From assembly GCA_031394735.1 (NCBI GenBank), contig JANMXI010000012.1, positions 1 through 64,000 on the forward strand: 64,000 nucleotides of DNA, written 5' to 3'. Positions 35,622-43,992 of the stretch are shown here, piece by piece. Under the pieces are notes generated by a model that saw only the letters and a list, made by a program, of their open reading frames with translations, was not told where the DNA came from and ran no database searches. Each line of letters opens with the position of its first letter. Position 1 is the first letter of the stretch. Source of the DNA: TMP-86 sp031394735 (GTDB taxonomy: Bacteria > Pseudomonadota > Gammaproteobacteria > Steroidobacterales > Steroidobacteraceae). The position numbers and the translations under genes are program-made.

Positions 35622-37214
35622 TCAAAGCAGGCGCCTCAATTGCTCGAGCGTATCGGCTTGCGCCGCCGGTTTGTCGGTGCGCCAGCGCGCGATGCGGGGG
35701 AAGCGCAGCGCCACTCCCGCCTTGTGGCGCGGCGAGGCATTGATCCCTTCGAAGGCCAGTTCGAACACCTGCAGGGGTTCCACCGCGCGCACCGGGCCGA
35801 AGCGTTCGGTGGTGTGCTGTCGTATCCACCGATCCAGCGCGAGAATCTCCTCGTTGTTCAGTCCGCTATAGGCCTTGGCCACCGGCACCAAGGTCTGCTC
35901 GTTCCAGACGGCGAAGGTGTAGTCCGTGTACAGACTGGCACGGCGGCCATGACCGGGTTGCGCATACACCATCACGGCATCGACGCTGAACGGATCCACT
36001 TTCCATTTCCACCACGCGCCGCGCTGGCGGCCCGTGCCATAGGCAGACTCCAGCGATTTGAGCATCAGCCCTTCGACGCGTTGCGCCCGCGACTGCAGAC
36101 GCAGCGCGGCGAGGCTCTCCCAATCGGGCGCCGGCAGCGGCGGTGCCAGAACGAAGCCCTCGCCACAGACATCGAGCAATGCGTCCAATTGCGCACGCCG
36201 CGCGCGCAAGCTGGTCGCACGAATGTCGACGCCGCCGTACTCGAGCAGGTCGTAGGGCAGGAATCGCACCGGCGCTTCCGCCAGTAATTTGGGCGACAGT
36301 TTTTTGCGTGCGATTCTTGTTTGCAGCGCGGCGAAGGGCATGACGCCTGCTGCGTTCCAGGCCAGAATCTCACCATCCAGGACAGTGCCTTCCGGCAGTT
36401 GCTGGGCGAGCGGGAGAATTTCTCGAAACCGCTCGGTCAACAATTCCTCGCCGCGCGACCAGATGAAGGTCTGCCCGCCGCGGCGGATTATTTGCGCGCG
36501 AATGCCATCCCATTTCCATTCGGCTTGCCAGGCAGAGCGCTCACCCAGCGCCTCGACTGCCTGCTCGAGCGGCGCCGCCAGAAAAAACGGGTACGGCTGC
36601 GAGCGGTTCTCACCAAGGCTCGCAGGAGCCGAGAGGCTGTTCCAGAAGGTCGCAGTCGGTTCCCAATTGCCCATGAGCCGATGCGTGGTGGCGGCGATGT
36701 CGGTGCCGAGGTGTTGCGCCAGCGCGCGGATCAGCAGCGTCTGCGATACGCCGACACGAAAGCCGCCCGTCAGCAGCTTGTTGACGACCAGGCATTGCAG
36801 ATATGGCAGCTCGCGCCACCATGCCGACACTCGCGCTTGTTGTTCCGCTTCCGGCAGACCCTTCAAGGTCAGCAGCTGGTGTTCAACCCAGCTGTGCAGC
36901 GAGACATCCACAGAAGCTGATGCACTCTGCCGTGAATCAACATCGGCCAGCAACGCGATGGTCTCAGCCAGATCGCCGACTTGCGAATAAGTTTCCTCGA
37001 TGAGCCAGCCGGGCAGCGCGCTGCTGTCGATGAGCCAGGCGCGCAAGGCGGCGGCGCCGATCAGGCGCTTGAGCTTTCGCCCGGAAAGAAAGTAAACCGC
37101 CCACGCCGCATCTGCGGGCTTCGCGGTGGCGAAGTAGCGTTGGATCGCCGCCACCTTGAGATTTATCGAGGTGGTGGAATCGATGGCATCGTAGAGATCC
37201 GCGAACGCGCGCAA
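35622..37214 (-). CDS. Ligase-associated ATP-dependent DNA ligase
   Basis: 530 aa from a TTG at 37214, which follows the TAA of the exonuclease gene immediately and in the same frame. The family usually starts with MxxFAxLYxxLDxTTS, matching (L)RAFADLYDAIDSTTS, and no other start codon fits. N-terminal helical DNA-binding domain, then the adenylation domain with the nucleophile Lys234 in EWKWDGIRAQ, GTVLDGEIL, FLPYDLLE, EGLMLKSL and WWKWKVDP; the OB-fold ends with PRIARWRTDKP. It seals nicks using ATP. Being one of a four-gene repair module, it probably acts in double-strand-break or crosslink-related repair independent of the main NAD ligase. Confidence 0.93.
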   Translation of the reverse strand: MRAFADLYDAIDSTTSINLKVAAIQRYFATAKPADAAWAVYFLSGRKLKRLIGAAALRAWLIDSSALPGWLIEETYSQVGDLAETIALLADVDSRQSASASVDVSLHSWVEHQLLTLKGLPEAEQQARVSAWWRELPYLQCLVVNKLLTGGFRVGVSQTLLIRALAQHLGTDIAATTHRLMGNWEPTATFWNSLSAPASLGENRSQPYPFFLAAPLEQAVEALGERSAWQAEWKWDGIRAQIIRRGGQTFIWSRGEELLTERFREILPLAQQLPEGTVLDGEILAWNAAGVMPFAALQTRIARKKLSPKLLAEAPVRFLPYDLLEYGGVDIRATSLRARRAQLDALLDVCGEGFVLAPPLPAPDWESLAALRLQSRAQRVEGLMLKSLESAYGTGRQRGAWWKWKVDPFSVDAVMVYAQPGHGRRASLYTDYTFAVWNEQTLVPVAKAYSGLNNEEILALDRWIRQHTTERFGPVRAVEPLQVFELAFEGINASPRHKAGVALRFPRIARWRTDKPAAQADTLEQLRRLL

Positions 37215-38201
37215 TTACGCTTCCTCGCCATACGCTGTCTTGAGCGCAGCCGCGTCGCACCCCTGTTCGCGCAGGTAATGGACCAGAGCGTCAGAGTAGC
37301 CATGCGTCAGCAACACGCGCCGCGCGCCGGTTTCGTGCACGGTGCGCAGCAACGCGGGCCAGTCGGCGTGATCCGAGAGCACGAAGCCCCGATCGTAGCC
37401 ACCGCCGCGCCGTCGTCCACGCACGCGCATCCAGCCGGAGCAAAAGCCGGTCGCGCAGGGCTCGAAGCGCCGCATCCACGGGGATCCGGACGCGCCCGGC
37501 GGCGCCAGGATCAACGCTGCGCGGAAGTCACCGCGTTTGCACTCGCCCACGCCCACTGTCGGAATCATGTCGACACTTTGCGCGCGATACACGTCCACCA
37601 AGGTCTCGATGGCGCCATGCACGTACACCGCCTCTTGGGTGAAGGCGCGCAGTTCCGCCAGCACGCGTTGGGCCTTGCCCAATGCATAACAGAACAGCAC
37701 GCTGGCGACGCCAGCGGCGCGATTGTCTTGCCACCAACGGTAGATGTCCGCGGCGACTGCGCGAGCCGGCGTCCAGCGATAGATGGGCAGCGCAAACGTG
37801 GCTTCGGAGATGAAGGTATCGCAAGGCAGGACTTCGAAGGCCGCGCAGGTCGGGTCGGCGTCGCGCTTGTAATCGCCCGATACGACCCACGTCTGCGAAT
37901 CGTCCTGGATTCGGATCTGGGAGGAGCCGAGGATATGACCGGCGGGATGAAACGACACGTCGATGCCGTTCAACCGCATGCTCTCGCCGTAGCGCAAGGC
38001 GTCCAGCGCAATGTCCGGCCCCAGACGTTTGCGCAGCAGCTCCGAATTGGCGTCCGCAGTGAAATAGTGTGCTGATCCTGCGCGAGCGTGATCGCTATGC
38101 GCATGCGTGATCAGCGCCCTGTCCACCGGCGACCAGGGATCGATATAAAAATCGCCGCGTGAGCAATACAGTCCGCGGTGGGTGACGCTGATCAGATTCA
38201 C
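37215..38201 (-). CDS. Ligase-associated DNA-damage-response exonuclease (metallo-beta-lactamase fold)
   Basis: 328 aa, ATG at 38201. Metal motif THAHSDHA (HxHxDH), the LGSSQIRI and VSGDYKRD blocks, and a C-terminal LSDHADW followed by LTHGYSDAL match the beta-CASP/SNM1-Artemis-like nucleases of the ligase-associated module. It is expected to trim DNA ends before ligation. It starts 33 bases after uvrA on the same strand. The stop TAA is followed without any gap by the in-frame TTG start of the ligase, so occasional read-through would yield an exonuclease-ligase fusion. Confidence 0.93.
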   Translation of the reverse strand: MNLISVTHRGLYCSRGDFYIDPWSPVDRALITHAHSDHARAGSAHYFTADANSELLRKRLGPDIALDALRYGESMRLNGIDVSFHPAGHILGSSQIRIQDDSQTWVVSGDYKRDADPTCAAFEVLPCDTFISEATFALPIYRWTPARAVAADIYRWWQDNRAAGVASVLFCYALGKAQRVLAELRAFTQEAVYVHGAIETLVDVYRAQSVDMIPTVGVGECKRGDFRAALILAPPGASGSPWMRRFEPCATGFCSGWMRVRGRRRGGGYDRGFVLSDHADWPALLRTVHETGARRVLLTHGYSDALVHYLREQGCDAAALKTAYGEEA

Positions 38202-38234
38202 CCGCGCATTTTCGCATACGCCGAAGTGTATTAA

Positions 38235-41200
38235 TTACGATCGGCGCTCGCGCATGAATTCGCCAAGAATGCCCGCCGTCAGGCTCTTGCCGGGTTTGCG
38301 TGCCACCGCCTCCGGCGTTCCCTGCGCCACGATCTGACCGCCGCCCGTGCCGCCTTCCGGCCCCAGATCCACGATCCAATCCGCTTCGGCCATGACGTCC
38401 AGATTGTGTTCGATCACCACCACGGTATTGCCGGCGTTCACGAGTCGATGCAGCACGCGGATTAGCTTCTCCACGTCCGCCATGTGCAGACCCACGGTGG
38501 GTTCGTCGAGCACGTACAGGGTATGCAGTCCCTCGCGCACCGCATTGTCCACGCCGAGCAGATCGGTACGAACCTTGGCGAGTTCCGTCACCAGCTTGAT
38601 GCGCTGGCTTTCGCCGCCGGACAGCGTCGGACTTTGCTGGCCGAGGGTGAGGTAGCCCAGACCAACCTCTTCCAGCAGCCGCAGCGCGTGATGGATGCTG
38701 CCGTGGCTTGCAAAGAAATCCACCGCGTCGTCGATGCTCATCGCCAGCACGTCGCCGATATTCTTGCCTTTGAAGGTGATCGACAGCGTTTCGGCATTGA
38801 AGCGGCGGCCGCCACAGACATCGCATAACACGCGGACGTCGGGCAGGAAATTCATCTCGATGCGCTTGACGCCCTGTCCCTCACAGGCTTCGCAGCGACC
38901 GCCGGCTGTGTTGAAGGAGAAGCGGCTGGCGGTGTAGCCGCGCAGACGTGCTTCGCTGGTGTCGGCAAACACGCGGCGGATGTTGTCCCAGAAGCCGATG
39001 TAGGTCGCGGGGCAGGAGCGCGGGGTTTTGCCGATGGGAGTCTGGTCCACCTCGAGCACGCGGGTGATGCGCTGCCAGCCGCTGATGGTTTTGCAGCCGG
39101 CGACGGGTGGCGGCGATTTGCGCGCCGCTTTGGCGAGCAGGTTCTGCAGATTGGCGAGCAGCACATCGCGCGCCAGCGAAGATTTCCCCGAGCCCGACAC
39201 GCCGCTGACGACGCTCAGGCGTCCGATGGGGATGCGCGCGGTCACGCCGCGCAAATTGTGCAGATCCGCGCCGACGATGTCGATGCAGGGCGTCTGCGCG
39301 TCGACGGTGCGGCGTGGCGCGAATGGATGCAGCAGCGGATTGGCAAGGTATCGCCCGGTGATCGAGGCGGGCATCGTGGCCAGTTGCCGGGCAGTGCCTT
39401 GCGCGACCACCTGACCACCGCGCGTGCCGGCACCCGGTCCCAGATCGATGACGTGATCGGCGCGCTGAATGGTCTCCTCATCATGTTCAACCACGACCAG
39501 CGTATTGCCCTTGGCGCGCAAACGCTCCAGCGTATCGAGCAGCACGCGATTGTCGCGCGGATGTAATCCGATGGTGGGTTCGTCCAACACGTAGCATACG
39601 CCCTGCAGATTGGAACCCAGCTGCGCAGCGAGGCGAATTCGCTGCGCCTCGCCGCCGGACAGCGTCGGCGCCGACCGGCTCAGTTGCAGATACCCCAGAC
39701 CCACGTCGCACAGAAATGCGGTGCGGGAATTCAGTTCGCTCAGGATGTCGCGCGCAATATCGCGCTCGCGGCCCGCGAGCTTCAAGGCATTCATCTGCGC
39801 GGCAAAGGTGTCGATCGGCAGATCGGTGAGCTTGGAAATCGAACGGCCGCGGAACAACACATGACGGGCGACTGCATTGAGCCGCTCGCCGCCGCAAGAC
39901 TCGCAGGGGTCAAGATTCTGCGCATCGGCCTCGATCCAGCCGGCTTCTTCGCCGGTTTGCTCCTCATCGAAGGACTCGAGTTCCACGCCGGTGCCGAAAC
40001 ATTCCTTGCACCAGCCGTGCTTGGAATTGAACGAAAACAGCCGCGGATCCAGTTCTGGGAAGCCGGTGCCGCAGGTCGGGCAGGCGCGCTTCGTCGAGAA
40101 TACCGGGAGTGCGCCACCGGCGCTGCCCTTGGCTGCGCCCGCGGCCGTAGCCGTCCCGAGAATTTTCAACACGCCACGCCCATGCAGAAGTGCCGTATCC
40201 AATGCCTGGCGCAACGCACCTTCCGCGCGCGCCTCGACGCGCAGCGTGCTCACCGGCAGCTCGATGTCATGTTCCTTGAACCGGTCCAAGCGCGGCCATT
40301 TGACGGTCGGCAACAATTCGCCATCGACACGCAAATGCGTGAAGCCCTTGCCCTTGGCCCAGCGCGCCAGGTCCGTGTACAGGCCCTTGCGGCTCACCAC
40401 CAGTGGCGCGAGCAGCGTCACCGTCTTGCCGCGGTATTCCTTGAGTATGCGCGCGGCCATAGCGTCGGCCGACTGCGGCTCGATGGGAACATTGCAGGTG
40501 GGGCAATGCTGCACGCCCAGTTTCACGTACAGCAGACGCAGAAAATGATACAGCTCGGTCAGCGTCGCAACGGTGCTCTTACGGCCGCCGCGACTGGTGC
40601 GCTGCTCGATCGCGACCGTCGGCGGTATGCCGAAAATGGCATCGACATCGGGCCGCGAAGCCGGCTGCACGAACTGACGCGCATAGGCGTTGAGCGATTC
40701 CAGATAGCGTCGTTGTCCTTCCGCAAACAAAATGTCGAAGGCCAGCGTGCTCTTGCCGCTGCCGGACACGCCGGTGATGACCGTGAACTTATTGCGGCCG
40801 AGATTCACGTCGACGTTCTTGAGATTGTGTTCGCGCGCGCCCCGGATTTCGATGTTGGGGTGCGTGGCGACGCGCATCATCCGCGGCGCTGTCATGACGG
40901 CCCCGTCGGGCTCGCGCACCGCGTTATCCGTCGCGTATCCGCGCTGCGATTGCAGCAACGCTTGACCCGTGTAAGACGCAGTCACGCGCATGATGTCCTG
41001 CGGTGTGCCGGTGCAGACCACGGTACCGCCGCCTTCACCGCCTTCGGGCCCGAGATCGATGACCCAGTCCGATGCAGCGACCACGTCCAGGTTGTGTTCG
41101 ATCACCAGCAGCGAATGCCCTGCGGCGATCAGGCGGCGGAAGGATTGCAGCAGCTTGGCCACGTCGTCGAAATGCAGGCCGGTGGTGGGTTCGTCGAACA

Positions 41201-43811
41201 GAAACAGCGAGCCGCGTTTGCGGCTGGCGCCTTTCGCGACGGCATGTTCGCGCGTGGCATTGTCGGCCAGATGGCCGGCCAGTTTCAGGCGTTGCGCCTC
41301 GCCGCCGGAAAGCGTCGGCACAGGCTGCCCGAGGCGCAGATATTCCAGGCCGACATCCGCCAGCGGCTGCAGGCACAGACACACTTCTTTGTCGGCTGCA
41401 AAAAATGCCAGCGCTTCGGTTACGGTGAGATCGAGTATGTCAGCGATGCTTTTCGCGCGGCTGGCTGTGTCACCGCCGGCCGGCCGCACCACCTTGCACT
41501 CCAGCACCTCGCCGCGGAAACGCCGGCCGTTGCAATCCGGACAACGCAGGTAGACGTCGGAGAGGAACTGCATCTCGACATGCTCGAACCCATTGCCACC
41601 GCAGGTTGCGCAACGTCCGTTGCCGGCGTTGAAGCTGAAGGTGCCGGCGGTGTATTTGCGCTCGCGGCTTTCGGGGAGCTTGGCGAACAATTGGCGGATG
41701 GCATCGAAGGCGCCGACGTAACTCGCCGGATTTGAGCGCGTAGTGCGGCCGATCTGGCTTTGATCCACCATGACGACTGCGTCGATCAGTTCGGCGCCGA
41801 GCAGCGCGTCGAGACTGCCGGGTGACTCGGTGGGTTTTCCCTTGGCGCGCAGCAACGCCGCATACAGCACATCGTGAATCAGCGTGGACTTGCCCGAGCC
41901 GCTGACGCCGGTAATGCACACCAGCCGACCCAGAGGAAAGCTGACGCTGACGTTCTTGAGATTGTGTTCGCGCGCGCCCTGCAGTTCCAGAAACTGCGTT
42001 GCCGGCTTCAATCCTTGCGGCGGCGTGTGGCAGCGCTTTCGGCCCATCAAATAGTCGGCGGTCAGTGAGACTTTGGCTGCGCCGATGCCCCCGGCAGAAC
42101 CGTTGTACACGATCTGTCCGCCGTGCTCACCCGGGCCCGGGCCGACATCGATGATGCGATCCGCCGCGCGCATCACGTTGGGATCGTGTTCCACCACCAC
42201 CAACGTGTTGCCGGCATCGCGCAGCCGCTGCATGACACCGATGATCTGATCCACGTCGCGAGCATGCAGGCCGATCGACGGCTCATCGAGGACGAACAGC
42301 GTGTTGACCAGCGAGGTGCCGAGCGCCGTGGTTAGGTTGATCCGCTGCACCTCGCCGCCCGACAAGGTGCGCGACTGGCGATCCAGCGTCAGATAACTCA
42401 GGCCCACGTCGGTCAGATATTTCAGCCGCATGCGGATTTCCGACAGCACCAGGTCGGCGGCGTCATCCAGCGGCGCCGGCAGCGTCAATGCGTCGAACAG
42501 CGCTCGGGTTCGGGCAATCGGCAACAGCATGATGTCGCGGATGTTGTGGCCGGGCAGACGTCCATCGCCACCAGGTTCGAGAGTCGTTGCGATTCTCCAC
42601 AACAGCGAATCGGGTTTGAGGCGCGCGCCGTCGCAGGCCGGGCATTGCGTGTAGGAACGGTAGCGCGACAGAAGCACCCGAATGTGCATCTTGTAAGCTT
42701 TGGTTTCGAGCCAGGCGAAGAAGCGGCGCACGCCATACCAGACGTTCTTGGTCCACTCGCCTTCGCCGTCGATGACCCAGGCGCGTTGCGCAGCGGTGAG
42801 ATCGCGCCAGGGCATATCCAGCGGAATGTCACGCTTGCGCGCGAACTTGACCAGGTCCTGCTGGCATTCCTTGTACGACTCGCTTTGCCAGGTTTTGATG
42901 GCGCCGTCGCGCAGGCTCTTGGCCTCGTCCGGAATGACCAGGTGATAGTCGACGCCGATGATACGCCCAAATCCGCGACAGGATGCGCACGCGCCGATGG
43001 GCGAATTGAAGCTGAAGGTGCTGGGGTTCGGCTCCTGATAATGAATGTCGCAGTCGGCGCAATGCAGGTCGACAGAGAATCGCCACGGCGTGCCGGCGCT
43101 GCCGTCTTCCTGCAACGGATACACGTCCATGCGTCCCTGGCCGACGCGCAGCGCCGCCTCGATGCCTTCCGACGCGCGGCCCGAGTCCACGTTTCCCCAG
43201 CGAAACCGGTCTTGAACGACGATCAGTTGTCGGGCTGAACGCTCATGAATGCGTGTATAGCCCTGCGCTTCGAGCAGCGACTTGATTTCCGCCTCTTTGA
43301 AATTGGCGGGAATGGGAATCGGAAAGGTGATCAGCAGCCGCGGATCGCCGACCGCCGCAGTACGTTGCGCCAGGGCTTTGGCGATGCTGTCGGCGCTGTC
43401 CCGATGCACCGGCTTGCCGCAACCGCGGCAGTACAATTGCGAAGCGCGCGAGAACAGCAGCTTCAGATGATCGTTGAGCTCGGTCATCGTGCCGACGGTG
43501 GAACGCGAGGTGCGCACCGGATTGTTCTGATCGATCGCGATGCTGGGCGGGATGCCCTCGATACGGTCGACCTGCGGCTTGTCCATGCGGTCCAGAAACT
43601 GGCGCGCGTAAGGCGAGAAGGTTTCGACATAGCGTCGCTGACCTTCGGCATACAGGGTGTCGAAAACCAGCGAGGATTTGCCCGACCCACTGACGCCGGT
43701 CACGACGATCAGTTCCTGCAACGGCAGGTCCAGATCCAGGTTTTTGAGATTATTGTGGCGTGCGCCGCGGATCCGGATGACTTCCGGGCGGCGAGAATCA
43801 AACGGTGGCAT
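38235..43811 (-). CDS. uvrA: Double-length tandem UvrA (excinuclease ABC subunit A-like)
   Basis: 1858 aa, twice the usual 940 or so. It is two UvrA units in one chain, each with two ABC modules. GVSGSGKS occurs four times (near residues 38, 634, 1012 and 1534); each module also has LSGGE and a DEP(S/T)xGLH Walker B. Both units keep zinc-type CxxC pairs (CADC and CASC, CATCGG and CPDC in unit 1; CPTC, CKEC, CESCGG, CEACEG and CDVCGG in unit 2). The join is near residue 975. UvrA recognises damaged DNA and loads UvrB; double-length forms are annotated in some bacteria but poorly studied. It probably heads an operon with the ligase-associated repair genes. Whether a normal uvrA exists elsewhere cannot be seen. 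Confidence 0.92.
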   Translation of the reverse strand: MPPFDSRRPEVIRIRGARHNNLKNLDLDLPLQELIVVTGVSGSGKSSLVFDTLYAEGQRRYVETFSPYARQFLDRMDKPQVDRIEGIPPSIAIDQNNPVRTSRSTVGTMTELNDHLKLLFSRASQLYCRGCGKPVHRDSADSIAKALAQRTAAVGDPRLLITFPIPIPANFKEAEIKSLLEAQGYTRIHERSARQLIVVQDRFRWGNVDSGRASEGIEAALRVGQGRMDVYPLQEDGSAGTPWRFSVDLHCADCDIHYQEPNPSTFSFNSPIGACASCRGFGRIIGVDYHLVIPDEAKSLRDGAIKTWQSESYKECQQDLVKFARKRDIPLDMPWRDLTAAQRAWVIDGEGEWTKNVWYGVRRFFAWLETKAYKMHIRVLLSRYRSYTQCPACDGARLKPDSLLWRIATTLEPGGDGRLPGHNIRDIMLLPIARTRALFDALTLPAPLDDAADLVLSEIRMRLKYLTDVGLSYLTLDRQSRTLSGGEVQRINLTTALGTSLVNTLFVLDEPSIGLHARDVDQIIGVMQRLRDAGNTLVVVEHDPNVMRAADRIIDVGPGPGEHGGQIVYNGSAGGIGAAKVSLTADYLMGRKRCHTPPQGLKPATQFLELQGAREHNLKNVSVSFPLGRLVCITGVSGSGKSTLIHDVLYAALLRAKGKPTESPGSLDALLGAELIDAVVMVDQSQIGRTTRSNPASYVGAFDAIRQLFAKLPESRERKYTAGTFSFNAGNGRCATCGGNGFEHVEMQFLSDVYLRCPDCNGRRFRGEVLECKVVRPAGGDTASRAKSIADILDLTVTEALAFFAADKEVCLCLQPLADVGLEYLRLGQPVPTLSGGEAQRLKLAGHLADNATREHAVAKGASRKRGSLFLFDEPTTGLHFDDVAKLLQSFRRLIAAGHSLLVIEHNLDVVAASDWVIDLGPEGGEGGGTVVCTGTPQDIMRVTASYTGQALLQSQRGYATDNAVREPDGAVMTAPRMMRVATHPNIEIRGAREHNLKNVDVNLGRNKFTVITGVSGSGKSTLAFDILFAEGQRRYLESLNAYARQFVQPASRPDVDAIFGIPPTVAIEQRTSRGGRKSTVATLTELYHFLRLLYVKLGVQHCPTCNVPIEPQSADAMAARILKEYRGKTVTLLAPLVVSRKGLYTDLARWAKGKGFTHLRVDGELLPTVKWPRLDRFKEHDIELPVSTLRVEARAEGALRQALDTALLHGRGVLKILGTATAAGAAKGSAGGALPVFSTKRACPTCGTGFPELDPRLFSFNSKHGWCKECFGTGVELESFDEEQTGEEAGWIEADAQNLDPCESCGGERLNAVARHVLFRGRSISKLTDLPIDTFAAQMNALKLAGRERDIARDILSELNSRTAFLCDVGLGYLQLSRSAPTLSGGEAQRIRLAAQLGSNLQGVCYVLDEPTIGLHPRDNRVLLDTLERLRAKGNTLVVVEHDEETIQRADHVIDLGPGAGTRGGQVVAQGTARQLATMPASITGRYLANPLLHPFAPRRTVDAQTPCIDIVGADLHNLRGVTARIPIGRLSVVSGVSGSGKSSLARDVLLANLQNLLAKAARKSPPPVAGCKTISGWQRITRVLEVDQTPIGKTPRSCPATYIGFWDNIRRVFADTSEARLRGYTASRFSFNTAGGRCEACEGQGVKRIEMNFLPDVRVLCDVCGGRRFNAETLSITFKGKNIGDVLAMSIDDAVDFFASHGSIHHALRLLEEVGLGYLTLGQQSPTLSGGESQRIKLVTELAKVRTDLLGVDNAVREGLHTLYVLDEPTVGLHMADVEKLIRVLHRLVNAGNTVVVIEHNLDVMAEADWIVDLGPEGGTGGGQIVAQGTPEAVARKPGKSLTAGILGEFMRERRS

Positions 43812-43846
43812 GCGTTCAGCTTAAAAGAAAAGAGCGGCCCCGTCTC

Positions 43847-43863
43847 GATAACCGGGGGTTATC
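43847..43863. repeat. Inverted repeat upstream of uvrA
   Basis: GATAACC-GGG-GGTTATC has perfect 7-base arms with a 3-base centre, 36 bases before the uvrA start in the uvrA direction and 129 bases before the FecR-like gene. It could be an operator or an RNA hairpin. It does not match the gammaproteobacterial LexA box, and no T-run follows on either strand. Confidence 0.45.
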
Positions 43864-43992
43864 CTTACGCAGGAGTTAAGTTTTCGATAAAACAGCGCCC
43901 GCCGGGATCTCTGGCGGCGCATTCAGGTCCAATTCAGTTGGAAGGGCCTACATTGGCCTCAACAGTCGCTGGCTTTTTCACGGTGAATCAAC

